Assembly: GCF_015751965.1 (NCBI RefSeq)
Contig: NZ_JADOVH010000002.1
Location: 434,001 to 498,000, forward strand
Source: Frigoribacterium sp. CG_9.8
GTDB lineage: Bacteria > Actinomycetota > Actinomycetes > Actinomycetales > Microbacteriaceae
Direction: 5' to 3'
DNA: 64,000 nt
Shown: positions 9,560-19,044 of the stretch, piece by piece
Layout of the letters: each line of letters starts with the position of its first letter
Numbering within the stretch: position 1 is the first letter of the stretch
Made by a program: the position numbers and the translations under genes
Notes under the pieces: generated by a model
Databases searched by the model: none
Seen by the model: the letters and a program-made list of their open reading frames with translations, nothing else
What the model was told of the DNA's origin: nothing

Positions 9560-10168
9560 TCACTTGCGTCGCACCCGCAACACGCGATAGCCCTTATTGG
9601 TTGCCGCACGGGAGACCGCGAAATCGACGGGAAGCCAGCCCTCGAGCCAGCGGTGAAGCGAGTCGGAACCGAGATTGCGTTGCACGACGAGCCAGGCATC
9701 CGATTCGGCGTCGAGACGCGGGAGCCAAAACCCCAGCATCCCGTGCAGTTCGTTCTTGCCGACTCGGATCGGCGGGTTAGACCGGATCGACACGAAACTC
9801 ACATCCGCGGGAACATCCTCCGGGATCACGGCGTTGATGTTTGTGACGCCAACGGCCTCGGCATTACGGCGCACGAGGTCGAGGGCGCGCGAATTCACAT
9901 CGACGGCCCATACGGTGGCGTGCGGAGATTCGAGGGCGAGGGTGAGAGCGATCGGACCCCAACCGCAACCGAGATCCAGAATATGTCCGCCGGGAGGGGC
10001 CGGGGGAGTGTGTGCAAGCAGAACCTGTGTGCCGGAGTCGATGCGCTCGGGACTGAAAATGCCATTGGACGTGGTGAGATCAAAGAATTGGCCAGCGAGA
10101 GGGACCCGAATCTGGCGGAACTTGAGCTCACTCTCGGGCAATTCAGAGAAGTAATGCTCGGAGACCAT
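9560..10168 (-). CDS. RsmC-like class I SAM methyltransferase
   Basis: The 202-residue protein has the SAM motif LDLGCGWG (residues 64-71) and NPPI at 131-134, the variant of the NPPY motif used by enzymes that methylate exocyclic amines. The layout fits the RsmC/RlmG family that methylates guanine N2 in 16S or 23S rRNA, so rRNA is the probable substrate. It is about half the length of Escherichia coli RsmC and consists of the catalytic domain only. It diverges from hflX with 42 bp between the two starts. Confidence 0.8.
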   Translation of the reverse strand: MVSEHYFSELPESELKFRQIRVPLAGQFFDLTTSNGIFSPERIDSGTQVLLAHTPPAPPGGHILDLGCGWGPIALTLALESPHATVWAVDVNSRALDLVRRNAEAVGVTNINAVIPEDVPADVSFVSIRSNPPIRVGKNELHGMLGFWLPRLDAESDAWLVVQRNLGSDSLHRWLEGWLPVDFAVSRAATNKGYRVLRVRRK

Positions 10169-10210
10169 GCAGAAAAATATATCGAAATATCAGGAGCTAG
10201 GGTTAAACAA

Positions 10211-11755
10211 ATGATTGACGAAGACACAGCAGCAACTGAGGGCGACGACGCCGTCAGCCGCGTGCTGGCAAGAGCGGCGAGCAAATCGGCCGGCTACACG
10301 CTGTTTGGAAGCGGTAATGCCGTCAACGGCAACGCGCAGGCCCTGCAATCGCGCGGAGTCGCGTCAGATTCCGACGGTGACCAGTTTGATCGCGAAGACC
10401 GGCAGGCTCTCCGCCGCGTAGCCGGACTCTCGACGGAGCTGGAAGACGTCACCGAGGTCGAGTACCGGCAACTGCGGATCGAGCGCGTCGTACTCATCGG
10501 CATTTACAGCCAAGGCAATACCGAAGAGGCAGAGAACTCGATGCGCGAGCTCTTTGCCCTGGCAGAGACGGCCGGAGCCACAGTGCTCGACGGCCTTCTC
10601 CAGCGGCGGGCCACTCCTGACCCGAGCACATTTTTCGGCAAGGGCAAAGCGATCGAGCTTCGGGATGTCGTCGCCAGCGTTGGCGCTGACACGGTAATCG
10701 TCGACAGCGAGCTCGCGCCAAGCCAGCGGCGTGCCCTCGAGGATGTCGTCAAGGTGAAGGTCATCGACCGAACTGCCGTCATACTCGACATCTTTTCCCA
10801 GCATGCTAAGAGCCGCGAGGGCAAGGCACAGGTCGAACTCGCGCAACTCGAATATCTGCTTCCCCGCCTTCGAGGCTGGGGCGAATCGATGTCCCGGCAG
10901 GCCGGTGGACAGGTGGGTGCGGGCAACGGAATGGGAAGCCGTGGACCGGGTGAGACGAAGATTGAACTCGACCGTCGCCGCATCCACACCCGGATGTCCC
11001 GCCTGAAGAAACAGATTCTGGCCTTTACGCCGGCTCGTGTTGCAAAGCGGGCCAACCGCAATCGCAACTCCGTGCCATCCGTTGCAATTGCCGGCTACAC
11101 CAATGCGGGCAAGTCATCGTTGCTCAACCGCATTACCCACGCCGGTGCGCTGGTGGAGAATGCCCTGTTCGCCACCCTTGACACTGCGGTGCGCAAGAAC
11201 GAAACCGACGAGGGCCAGGCCTACACGCTTACGGACACCGTCGGGTTCGTGCGAAACCTACCGCACCAGCTCGTCGAAGCGTTCCGCTCGACCTTCGAGG
11301 AGATCGCCGACTCGGATGTCATCCTCCATGTGGTCGACGCATCCCATCCGGATCCAGGCAGCCAACTCTCCACGGTGCGCAATGTGATCGGCGAGGTCGA
11401 GGCGCGGCATATCGCTGAGATCGTGGTCTTCAACAAGAGTGACCTCATCGACGACAGCCAGCGGCTGGTATTGCGTGGCCTCGAGCCGAAGGCGATCTTC
11501 GCATCGGCCCGGAGTGGTGAGGGCGTTGACGAGATCCTCGCCGCCATCGCCCGCACTCTTCCCGCTCCGTCCATCGAGCTCGACCTTCTGGTGCCCTACG
11601 ACCGCGGCGATGTGATTTCTTCCCTGCACAACCATGCGCGGATTACGTCGACCGAGTATGAGGAGGGCGGCACGCGGATTTCCGTTCTCGTCACAGCGGA
11701 ACACGCGGCGGCGCTGCGCTCGTTCTCGGTCGCTGTGCCTGCGGCCGCCGTCTGA
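10211..11755 (+). CDS. hflX: Ribosome-dissociating GTPase HflX
   Basis: HflX is a GTPase that splits stalled 70S ribosomes under stress. The N-terminal HflX domain contains the run TPDPSTFFGKGKA, the glycine-rich linker has GSRGPGETK, and the GTPase G1 loop GYTNAGKSS is at about residues 295-303. Further motifs are DTVGFVR (G3) and NKSD (G4). ATG 10211 gives 514 residues and is preferred over in-frame starts that would run through the divergent methyltransferase. Confidence 0.95.
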   Translation: MIDEDTAATEGDDAVSRVLARAASKSAGYTLFGSGNAVNGNAQALQSRGVASDSDGDQFDREDRQALRRVAGLSTELEDVTEVEYRQLRIERVVLIGIYSQGNTEEAENSMRELFALAETAGATVLDGLLQRRATPDPSTFFGKGKAIELRDVVASVGADTVIVDSELAPSQRRALEDVVKVKVIDRTAVILDIFSQHAKSREGKAQVELAQLEYLLPRLRGWGESMSRQAGGQVGAGNGMGSRGPGETKIELDRRRIHTRMSRLKKQILAFTPARVAKRANRNRNSVPSVAIAGYTNAGKSSLLNRITHAGALVENALFATLDTAVRKNETDEGQAYTLTDTVGFVRNLPHQLVEAFRSTFEEIADSDVILHVVDASHPDPGSQLSTVRNVIGEVEARHIAEIVVFNKSDLIDDSQRLVLRGLEPKAIFASARSGEGVDEILAAIARTLPAPSIELDLLVPYDRGDVISSLHNHARITSTEYEEGGTRISVLVTAEHAAALRSFSVAVPAAAV

Positions 11756-11956
11756 TTACGTAACACTTCCCTCGTCCGGAGGTGCGATTGTTAGGCTGGC
11801 GAAGCGGGTTTGGGAGTGTTTCAAACCCCGGAGCGACAGCCGAGCCCGGCATCCGCCCACAGGGAGCTTTCCGGCTCCGCATTCCACCGAGACGGTGATG
11901 CAGTGGGTCTTCAGTGCCACTTCAGAGTCGTCCTGTTGCCACAGAGGACCAGAGCC

Positions 11957-12973
11957 GTGCCCGTTCCATCCCGTGCAAGTGCAGACGCTGCACCTGCTAC
12001 GAATGCTGTGTCACGTGAGCGCGTCCCGTTCTCATTCGAGCTGTTTCCCCCACGCAATGCAGTGGCGGCACACACGCTCTGGGACACCATCCAACAGTTG
12101 GCATCAGTGGGTCCCGAGTTCATGTCGGTCACCTACGGGGCCAATGGATCGTCCCGCGAGAGCTCACTCGAGGTGTTGCGCTACATTCTCGAGCACACTT
12201 CCGTGCTCCCGCTCGCGCATCTGACCTGCGTCGGTTCCTCTCACTACGAGGCCAACCGTCTAGTGAGGGAGTTTCTCGACGCCGGCATTACCAATTTCCT
12301 GGCGCTGCGCGGGGACCCTCCGCATGGTGCTGTCGAGGGTGACCAGTTTCTCGGCGACCTCGGGAGCGCCTCCGAACTTGTGCAACTCATCCATCGAGTG
12401 CAGACCGAGCGAGCACAGTACGCGACCCTCCCGTCGCGAAGTCCTGCCGGGGGTGGTTCGATCCCGTCCTCCCGCCAGAAGGTGCGGGTGGCAGTGGCGG
12501 CCTTCCCTAACGGGCATCCGCGATCGAAGCGGTCGAACCAGGACATCGACACACTCCTCGCGAAACAGACATCGGGCGCGACCGTTGCAATCACCCAGCT
12601 CTTCTTTCACGCCGAGGACTACCTCGGGTTTGTCGCCGGAGCACGCGCGGCTGGCGTGACGATCCCGATCCTTCCCGGGGTGATGCCGACCACAACGCCC
12701 ACACGGCTCGAGCGGATCCTTGCGCTCACCGGCGAGCGACGCCCCGATGAGCTGTCCCGGCGGCTGCATGCGTCTGATTCTCTCGACGAACAGTCGCAAA
12801 TCGGAGTCGCGCATGCTGTCATGCTCTCCCGTGAAATCCTCGCCGGTGGAGCACCGGGCCTCCACCTTTACACTTTCAACCAGCACCAGGCCGCTCTGTC
12901 CGTTCTCGAGGGAGCCGGTCTTCTCGCCGGCACCGACCTCACCAGCAAAATCCAACGCAAGGAATTCGTATGA
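11957..12973 (+). CDS. metF: 5,10-methylenetetrahydrofolate reductase
   Basis: MetF is an FAD enzyme that makes 5-methyltetrahydrofolate for methionine synthesis. The family signature FSFELFPPRNAVAAHTLWDT lies near the N-terminus, and LALRGDPP plus the TQLFFHAEDY region form the flavin and folate sites. The start is GTG 11957, preceded by AGAGGA at 11943-11948; longer starts lack a ribosome site. It overlaps metE by 4 bp (ATGA), so both methionine genes are coupled. The 200-base leader (11756-11956) may hold a regulatory RNA, described under findings. Confidence 0.93.
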   Translation: MPVPSRASADAAPATNAVSRERVPFSFELFPPRNAVAAHTLWDTIQQLASVGPEFMSVTYGANGSSRESSLEVLRYILEHTSVLPLAHLTCVGSSHYEANRLVREFLDAGITNFLALRGDPPHGAVEGDQFLGDLGSASELVQLIHRVQTERAQYATLPSRSPAGGGSIPSSRQKVRVAVAAFPNGHPRSKRSNQDIDTLLAKQTSGATVAITQLFFHAEDYLGFVAGARAAGVTIPILPGVMPTTTPTRLERILALTGERRPDELSRRLHASDSLDEQSQIGVAHAVMLSREILAGGAPGLHLYTFNQHQAALSVLEGAGLLAGTDLTSKIQRKEFV

Positions 12974-15285
12974 CGACTCCCTCATTCCCGATCGGCAGCA
13001 TCCTCGGCTACCCCCGGATCGGCCGTCGCCGCGAACTCAAGAAGGCCGTCGAGTCGTTCTGGGCTGGCAGGATTACCGCTGACGAGCTCGAGGCGACGGG
13101 TGCCGAACTGCGTCGTGCAACGCGCGAACGACTGGTGGCGCTCGGTTTGGGCAAGACCGACTCGTCTATTCCGGAGGCTTTCTCCTTCTACGACCAGGTG
13201 CTGGATGCTGCGGTAACGGTCGGCGCCGTCCCCGCCCGTTTCGCTACCCTCGTCGCTGCCGACGGCACCGTCGACCTGGCCGGCTACTTCACAATTGCTC
13301 GCGGTGAAGGAAGCAACACTCCTGCCGAAATGACCAAGTGGTTCGACTCGAATTACCACTACCTCGTGCCGGAGATCGGTCCGGAGACCGACCTGCACTT
13401 TGCCTCTGATCGCCTCGTCTGCGAGGTCGCGGAAGCCACCACCAGCGGATTCCGCACCCGCCCAGTCATCGTGGGGCCGGTCACTTTTCTCCTGCTCAGC
13501 AAGCCGAGTGAGGGTGCACCGAAGGGGTACCAGCCGCTCGACCGTCTCGATGATCTGCTTGCGGTCTACGCAGAGTTGCTCGCGGCTCTCACCGCGGTCG
13601 GCGCCGAATGGGTACAGCTTGATGAGCCAGCGCTTGTGAGCGAGAGTATCGAAGTGCCGCGTGAGAAGGTGCTCGCCGCTGCGAAGCGCGCCTATGACGC
13701 GCTGGGGGCCGCAACCGTTCGCCCGCAGATTTTTGTCTCCGCTCCCTACGGCAGCCTCGACGACGCACTTCCGGTGCTCGACTCCACACCGATCGAAGCC
13801 ATCGGGCTCGACCTCGTCCGGGGGTCCGTGCCGCGAGGGTTCCGCACCGGGAAGACCCTCGTGGGGGGAGTCATCGATGGGCACAACATCTGGCGCGGAG
13901 ACCTCGCCGCCGCGTATCGCATTCTCGAGTCGCTTCGTGCGCTGTCGCCGAATGTCGCCGTCACCTCATCTACGAGTCTGTTCCACACCCCGCAGGATGT
14001 CGCTGACGAGCCATTTCTCGATGATCGGCTGAAGAGCTGGCTGGCCTTCGCCGACCAGAAGGTGGCGCAGATCGCCACCCTCGCGATCGGACTCGCCGAT
14101 GGTGCAGCTGCAATCCAGGGGGAGCTGCATGCAGCATCCGCCGCTCTCGTCGATCGCCGGATCGCGCCCGGTGTGCGCGACGGCGACGTGCGTGCTCGTG
14201 CGGCCGCCCTCACGGAGGCCGACTTCACACGCGGCGACTATGCCGAGCGCCTCGCCGCCCAGGATGCCGCGCTGAACCTGCCATTCCTGCCCACGACGAC
14301 GATCGGGTCGTTTCCGCAGACCGGTGACATCCGCAAGGCTCGGGCAGCCAACGCCAAGGGGGAGATCAGCGAGAGTGAATATGTCGATTTTCTCAAGGCG
14401 GAAATCACGAGCGTCGTCGAGCTGCAGGAGCAAATCGGCATCGATGTGATTGTGCACGGTGAGCCCGAGCGCAACGACATGGTGCAGTACTTTGCAGAGC
14501 ACCTCGACGGGTTTGCCGTGACGCAGAACGGGTGGGTACAGTCCTACGGGAGTCGCTGTACGCGACCGTCCATCCTCTGGGGGGATGTGGCGCGCGAAGC
14601 TCCCATCACCGTGGAGTGGTCGGCGTACACGCAGAGCCTCACGCAGAAGCCGGTCAAGGGAATGCTCACCGGCCCGGTCACCATCCTGGCCTGGAGTTTT
14701 GTGCGAGATGACCAGCCCATGGGGGAGACCGCCAACCAGGTCGCGCTTGCGCTGCGCGATGAGATCGAGGACCTCGAGCAGGCCGGCATCGGTATCATTC
14801 AGGTCGACGAGCCAGCTCTGCGCGAGTTGCTTCCCCTCAAAAAAGCGGATCAGGCGGCCTATCTCGAGTGGTCGGTGCGCTCCTTCCGCCTCGCGACCTC
14901 CGGAGTGGCCACGAAGACCCAGATCCACACGCACCTCTGCTATTCGGAGTTTGGTGTCGTCATCGACGCCATCAACAATCTGGATGCGGACGTCACCTCC
15001 ATCGAAGCGGCCCGGTCGAAGATGGAGGTGGTCCCCGACATCCAGCGCAGTGGCTTCGGTCGAGGGATCGGCCCGGGGGTCTACGACATCCACTCTCCGC
15101 GCGTGCCGTCGATCGAGGAGGTCACCGACCTCATCGAGATTGCCCTTGGATCCATCCCGAACCGACAGGTGTGGGTGAACCCCGACTGCGGGCTCAAGAC
15201 GCGGGGCTATGACGAGACCGTGGCTTCTCTCACGAACATCGTCGCGGCGACGCGTGCTGTGCGCGAGCGGGTGCGCGCCCGCTGA
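12970..15285 (+). CDS. metE: Cobalamin-independent methionine synthase
   Basis: MetE transfers the methyl group of 5-methyltetrahydropteroyltri-L-glutamate to homocysteine. The zinc ligands H655, C657, E679 and C740 have exactly the spacing of the E. coli enzyme (22 and 83 residues from the first Cys). At 771 residues it has the normal two-barrel length. The start overlaps the metF stop in ATGA. It converges on lexA with 138 bp between the stops. No cobalamin riboswitch was recognised ahead of the operon. Confidence 0.96.
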   Translation: MTTPSFPIGSILGYPRIGRRRELKKAVESFWAGRITADELEATGAELRRATRERLVALGLGKTDSSIPEAFSFYDQVLDAAVTVGAVPARFATLVAADGTVDLAGYFTIARGEGSNTPAEMTKWFDSNYHYLVPEIGPETDLHFASDRLVCEVAEATTSGFRTRPVIVGPVTFLLLSKPSEGAPKGYQPLDRLDDLLAVYAELLAALTAVGAEWVQLDEPALVSESIEVPREKVLAAAKRAYDALGAATVRPQIFVSAPYGSLDDALPVLDSTPIEAIGLDLVRGSVPRGFRTGKTLVGGVIDGHNIWRGDLAAAYRILESLRALSPNVAVTSSTSLFHTPQDVADEPFLDDRLKSWLAFADQKVAQIATLAIGLADGAAAIQGELHAASAALVDRRIAPGVRDGDVRARAAALTEADFTRGDYAERLAAQDAALNLPFLPTTTIGSFPQTGDIRKARAANAKGEISESEYVDFLKAEITSVVELQEQIGIDVIVHGEPERNDMVQYFAEHLDGFAVTQNGWVQSYGSRCTRPSILWGDVAREAPITVEWSAYTQSLTQKPVKGMLTGPVTILAWSFVRDDQPMGETANQVALALRDEIEDLEQAGIGIIQVDEPALRELLPLKKADQAAYLEWSVRSFRLATSGVATKTQIHTHLCYSEFGVVIDAINNLDADVTSIEAARSKMEVVPDIQRSGFGRGIGPGVYDIHSPRVPSIEEVTDLIEIALGSIPNRQVWVNPDCGLKTRGYDETVASLTNIVAATRAVRERVRAR

Positions 15286-15423
15286 CGCCGGTCACCGGTC
15301 ACAGGTCAATCGCCGTCGCGGTTTCTGGCTGGGGCCGCGGCCGCTTTCCGGGCCGTTTCGGTCATTCCGGGTCGGCGTGCCAGCCCGTTTGGCCCGCAAT
15401 GGCCCGGATTACGAGAGAAGCCG

Positions 15424-16152
15424 TCAGACGGAGCGCAGCACCGCGACGACCTTGCCGAGCAACTCGGCATAGTCCCCGAGGATCGGTGCGAAAGCGCTGT
15501 TGCGAGGCAAAAGCCAGGTATGGCCGTCCCGCTGTTGGAATACCTTGACGGTGGCTTCCTCATCGAGCAGTGCCGCGACGATATCGCCGTTTTCCGCTGT
15601 CTTCTGCTGACGCACGACAATCCAGTCGCCATCGCAGATCGCCGCGTCAATCATTGAATCCCCGACGACCTTGAGCATGAACAGCTCACCCTTGCCGACA
15701 AGTTGACGGGGGAGCGGGAACACCTCATCAACCATCTGATCAGCGGTGATCGGGATGCCCGCGGCGATTCGACCGACGAGCGGCACCATTGCCGCGTCAC
15801 CGACCGGCGTCGGGTTGTCCGACACAACCGAGCCCTCCTCCTGCTGGATCTCGATGAGGACTTCGAGGGCACGAGGTCGGTTGGGATCACGCCGCAGGTA
15901 TCCACTGAGTTCGAGCTGATTGAGCTGGTGGGTGACGCTCGACAGCGATGACAGGCCGACGGCATCCCCGATCTCCCGCATGCTTGGCGGATACCCGCGG
16001 GATGCCACGGATCGCTGGATGAAGTCGAGGATTGCGAGCTGCTTGTCGCTCAAACTCTTGCGGCGACGGGTTCCCGGCTTCTCCCGAATCGGCCCAGGCT
16101 TGCGTGGCCCGCGATCTGTGGTGTCAGCCGCATGTGAATCCATGTCGCTCAT
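15424..16152 (-). CDS. lexA: SOS repressor LexA
   Basis: LexA represses DNA-damage genes and cleaves itself when RecA is activated. The winged HTH is in residues 33-95 ([20 protein letters not shown], then [12 protein letters not shown]). The scissile bond is A131-G132 in RIAAGIP. The catalytic dyad is S166 and K203, 37 residues apart as in E. coli. The first 30 residues are a basic leader common in actinobacteria. It diverges from a LysM gene, the arrangement known for mycobacterial lexA with the division inhibitor ChiZ and corynebacterial lexA with DivS. Confidence 0.96.
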   Translation of the reverse strand: MSDMDSHAADTTDRGPRKPGPIREKPGTRRRKSLSDKQLAILDFIQRSVASRGYPPSMREIGDAVGLSSLSSVTHQLNQLELSGYLRRDPNRPRALEVLIEIQQEEGSVVSDNPTPVGDAAMVPLVGRIAAGIPITADQMVDEVFPLPRQLVGKGELFMLKVVGDSMIDAAICDGDWIVVRQQKTAENGDIVAALLDEEATVKVFQQRDGHTWLLPRNSAFAPILGDYAELLGKVVAVLRSV

Positions 16153-16468
16153 GTCACTCCTGATTCTTATGCAATCACTCTGCGGGCAATAACTCTGCTG
16201 GCTTTGGGTTTCGTCGCGCTTCGGATACGGGGTGGCTACAGCTCCGATCGATCACAGCAGCCATCGATCACAGCAGCCATCGAACACAGCCTCGGCCGAT
16301 AACAACCTCAATCGACCGCAGTTCGTGCAATGTCGGTGGCTACTGATGACCTGTTCTCCAGACAATCGAAACTTTATCCAGTTTTGACCATCAAAACAAA
16401 CACCTGTTCGAGTGTGTCGCGATAATTTTTTACAGTAATTCGAAGACACACCTTGAATTTGACAGAAA

Positions 16469-16484
16469 TCGAAGCTATGTTCGA
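16469..16484 (+). promoter_or_regulatory. SOS box (LexA operator) in the lexA/LysM divergent region
   Basis: TCGAAGCTATGTTCGA matches 11 of 12 fixed positions of the actinobacterial consensus TCGAAC-N4-GTTCGA. It lies about 250 bp upstream of the LysM start and 317 bp upstream of lexA, so it could control both. Confidence 0.72.
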
Positions 16485-16575
16485 AACAAGGATTCGTACC
16501 CGGCCCTCCCGGCCGAGTGCCGGGTACGAAAACCGGTTGGTGCCTATCGAAGTTGCGCTCAGGTGTGCAGAACCT

Positions 16576-16725
16576 CGAGAACACCAGAACCTCGAGAACA
16601 CCAGAAGCACGAGAACACCAGAAGCACGAGAACACCAGAAGCACGAGAACACCAGAACCTCGAGAACACCAGAACCTCGAGAACACCAGAAGCACGAGAA
16701 CACCAGAACACCAGAACACCAGAGG
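16576..16725 (+). repeat. 17-bp minisatellite in the leader of the LysM gene
   Basis: Seven complete 17-bp units (16576-16694) consist of a constant CGAGAACACCAGAA plus CCT or GCA, in the order CCT, GCA, GCA, GCA, CCT, CCT, GCA. An eighth unit then breaks into 8-bp ACACCAGA copies ending at the AGAGGA ribosome site. A 17-bp unit cannot preserve a reading frame, so the array is taken as non-coding. Confidence 0.93.
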
Positions 16726-16737
16726 AATGGATCGGCG

Positions 16738-17115
16738 ATGAGTACAGCAGTCCTGAACGGCCCGGTAGGGGTGGTCGGTACACGGAGCAATTCGGTGCGG
16801 CCCACCTCCCGTTTGCGCATCACCCGCCGCGGTCGGGCGCTGCTCACAGTGCTGATCGCCGGGCCAGTCGTGATCGCGGCCTTCGCATTCGCAGTCAATG
16901 GCGGCGGAGCGGTAGCTGGGGTGGATTCCTCGTCGGTTGTCTTCGAGCACGTCACTGTTCAGCCGGGTGAAAGTCTCTGGCAGCTGGCCAGCGAAATTGC
17001 GCCTTCGTCTGACCCGCGGGACGTCGTGTCAGAGCTCGTTCAACTCAACCGATTGGATCGTGCAGAGGTGCATCCGGGACAGAGTCTGGCAGTGCCGCTC
17101 AAGTACTCGCACTGA
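16738..17115 (+). CDS. Membrane-anchored LysM protein, probable SOS division inhibitor
   Basis: The 125-residue protein has a short cytoplasmic N-terminus, one transmembrane helix at about residues 34-53, and a LysM peptidoglycan-binding domain at about 70-120 (VQPGESLWQLASEIAP, later VHPGQSLAVP). Its position divergent from lexA and the intervening SOS box match mycobacterial Rv2719c (ChiZ) and corynebacterial DivS, which halt division after DNA damage. The function is inferred from that context. ATG 16738 follows AGAGGA at 16721. An in-frame upstream extension runs through the minisatellite from a TTG near the SOS box and is rejected. Confidence 0.8.
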   Translation: MSTAVLNGPVGVVGTRSNSVRPTSRLRITRRGRALLTVLIAGPVVIAAFAFAVNGGGAVAGVDSSSVVFEHVTVQPGESLWQLASEIAPSSDPRDVVSELVQLNRLDRAEVHPGQSLAVPLKYSH

Positions 17116-17127
17116 ACGGTCAATTAC

Positions 17128-17192
17128 CAGCACTGAACGTCAGCACTGAACATCAGCACTGAACATCAGCACTGAACATCAGCCCTGAATGA
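17128..17192 (+). repeat. Five 13-bp units after the LysM gene
   Basis: CAGCACTGAACAT-type units are repeated at 17128, 17141, 17154, 17167 and 17180, starting 12 bp after the LysM stop. The unit differs completely from the 17-bp array on the other side of the same gene. Confidence 0.9.
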
Positions 17193-17257
17193 CACCGCAT
17201 AACCTTGCCGAACCTTCGCTGCTGCGCATTCCGCGTCGTGCCGGCACCCTCAGCCCT

Positions 17258-17277
17258 GGGGGGAGCACCCCCCCCCC
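17258..17277 (+). promoter_or_regulatory. G6-AGCA-C10 hairpin before hisC
   Basis: Six G residues, the tetranucleotide AGCA and ten C residues form a self-complementary hairpin ending 26 bp before the proposed hisC start. It could act on transcription or translation of the his genes. The ten-base homopolymer is also slippage-prone and a possible sequencing weak point. Confidence 0.45.
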
Positions 17278-17303
17278 AGCGCCCGGAACAGCTTCCAACA
17301 ATC

Positions 17304-18440
17304 GTGGCGGTTTACGATTGGAAGGTGGTTTCCCTTGACGATCTCCCCATCCGTGACAACCTTCGTGGCCTCGCCCCGTACGGCGCACCCCAGGAGCATG
17401 TTCGCATTCGACTGAACGTCAACGAGAACACGCATCCGATTCCCGAGGCGGTGGCCACGGATATCATGACCGCACTCGCCGCGGCTGTGATGGGGGTAAA
17501 CCGCTATCCCGATCGCGAGTTCACCGAATTGCGCGACAGCCTCGCTGGCTACCTCGGCTCTGGCCTTACCCGTGACAACATTTGGGCGGCGAACGGCTCC
17601 AATGAGGTGCTCCAGCAGATAATGCAGGCGTTTGGAGGTCCCGGCCGCAGTGTGCTCGGGTTCCCACCCACCTACTCGATGCATTCGATCATCGCCTCGG
17701 GCACCGGTACTGACTGGATCGCGGGCACTCGGGATGCCGCATTCGAAATCTCACCGCAGACGGCCGTCGACTGGATCGAGCAGACCACACCGGACATCGT
17801 GTTTTTCTGTTCGCCGAACAACCCCACCGGAACGCCGCTGTCGCTCGAGACCATCGTTGCCGCCTATGACGCGACCGACGGCATCGTCGTGGTGGACGAA
17901 GCGTACGCCGAGTTCGGTCCCGCAGACCTGCCCACCGCACTCAGCCTTCTACCCGGTCGTGAACGATTGATCGTCTCGCGCACGATGAGCAAGGCCTTCG
18001 CTTTCGCCGGTGCTCGACTCGGCTATCTCGCCGCCGACCCTGCCATCACCGACGCTCTTCGCCTTGTGCGTCTTCCCTACCATCTCTCCGCGCTCACCCA
18101 GGCGGCGGGAATCGCGGCTCTCGCCCACAGCCGCGAAATGCTCGCGATGGTGGATGACATCAAGGCCCAGCGGGATCGCCTGCTAGGGGAACTACCCCGG
18201 CTCGGTTACCCGGTGTGGCGCAGCTGGTCTAATTTCGTTCTATTCGGTGGAGTAGCCGATCCGCACGCCGTATTCGAGGCCCTGCTCGAACAGGACATCA
18301 TCATCCGCGACATCGGTATCCCCAATCACCTGAGGGTGACGGCTGGCACGGCCGCAGAGACCACCGCGTTTCTCGAGGCCCTCGGTGCGCTCGGAGCGGC
18401 GGGTAAGCCGGAGAGCGCTTTCGGTAAGGTTGGATTATGA
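17304..18440 (+). CDS. hisC: Histidinol-phosphate aminotransferase
   Basis: HisC is a PLP enzyme that converts imidazole-acetol phosphate to histidinol phosphate. The product has the family start [18 protein letters not shown], the [10 protein letters not shown] loop, and the PLP-binding lysine in [15 protein letters not shown] at about residue 230. The start is uncertain: GTG 17304 and GTG 17325 are both possible and neither has a clean ribosome site. A still longer frame from 17205 crosses the G/C homopolymer and is not believed. It overlaps hisB by 4 bp (ATGA), opening a hisCBH operon. Confidence 0.92.
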   Translation: MAVYDWKVVSLDDLPIRDNLRGLAPYGAPQEHVRIRLNVNENTHPIPEAVATDIMTALAAAVMGVNRYPDREFTELRDSLAGYLGSGLTRDNIWAANGSNEVLQQIMQAFGGPGRSVLGFPPTYSMHSIIASGTGTDWIAGTRDAAFEISPQTAVDWIEQTTPDIVFFCSPNNPTGTPLSLETIVAAYDATDGIVVVDEAYAEFGPADLPTALSLLPGRERLIVSRTMSKAFAFAGARLGYLAADPAITDALRLVRLPYHLSALTQAAGIAALAHSREMLAMVDDIKAQRDRLLGELPRLGYPVWRSWSNFVLFGGVADPHAVFEALLEQDIIIRDIGIPNHLRVTAGTAAETTAFLEALGALGAAGKPESAFGKVGL

Positions 18441-19042
18441 GTCCTCAGCGCGTCGCGCACCTCCAGCGCGAGACGAGCGAGTCGAGTATCGACCTGTCGC
18501 TCGATCTCGATGGCACAGGCACGTCAGACATCCAGACTTCGGTGCCCTTCTACGACCACCTCCTGACCGCATTCTCGAAGCATTCGCTCATCGACCTCAC
18601 GGTGCGGGCAAACGGTGACACCGAGATTGATGTGCACCACACCGTCGAGGACATCGGCATCGTACTCGGCACGGCGATCAAGCAGGCGCTTGGCGATAAG
18701 TCCGGAATCGCGCGGTTTGGTGACGCCCTCGTGCCTCTCGACGAGGCCCTCGTTCAGGCCGTCGTGGATGTGTCGGGGCGTCCGTACCTTGTTCACTCGG
18801 GGGAACCGACCGGGTTCGAATTCCACCTGATCGGCGGCCACTTCACCGGGTCGATGGTGCGCCACGTCTTCGAGGCGATCACCTTCCATGCGGGACTTAC
18901 CGTGCACATCACGGTGCTCGGCGGTCGGGATCCGCACCACATCGCCGAGGCCGAGTTCAAGGCGTTTGCTCGGGCGCTGCGCACAGCGGTGGAGCCGGAT
19001 GGCCGGGTCACGGGCATCCCATCGACCAAGGGCGCGCTCTGA
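18437..19042 (+). CDS. hisB: Imidazoleglycerol-phosphate dehydratase
   Basis: HisB is a manganese enzyme that dehydrates imidazoleglycerol phosphate. At 201 residues it is the monofunctional form. The metal ligand motif [10 protein letters not shown] and a second histidine motif, [17 protein letters not shown], are present. It overlaps hisC by 4 bp and ends 2 bp before hisH. Confidence 0.95.
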   Translation: MSPQRVAHLQRETSESSIDLSLDLDGTGTSDIQTSVPFYDHLLTAFSKHSLIDLTVRANGDTEIDVHHTVEDIGIVLGTAIKQALGDKSGIARFGDALVPLDEALVQAVVDVSGRPYLVHSGEPTGFEFHLIGGHFTGSMVRHVFEAITFHAGLTVHITVLGGRDPHHIAEAEFKAFARALRTAVEPDGRVTGIPSTKGAL

Positions 19043-19044
19043 CG

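Larger units (their letters stand above)
16153..16737. promoter_or_regulatory. 585-base divergent control region between lexA and the LysM gene
   Basis: This gene-free stretch contains, from left to right, a 16-bp direct repeat (CGATCACAGCAGCCAT at 16249 and 16265), a near-consensus SOS box at 16469-16484, and an array of 17-bp units at 16576-16725 running up to the ribosome site of the LysM gene. Open frames through the array on both strands exist only because the array contains no stop codons. Confidence 0.7.

Noticed and set aside
12700-13000. Cobalamin riboswitch controlling metE
   Set aside because: metE overlaps metF by 4 bp, so there is no space for one, and no B12-box was seen ahead of metF.
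16576-16725. Possible CRISPR array
   Set aside because: Units of 17 bp are directly adjacent with no unique spacers, and no cas genes are present.
16374-16955. Long open frames on both strands through the 17-bp array, giving repetitive proteins
   Set aside because: The unit length is not a multiple of three and simply contains no stop codon in any frame; no ribosome site or conserved part supports a gene.
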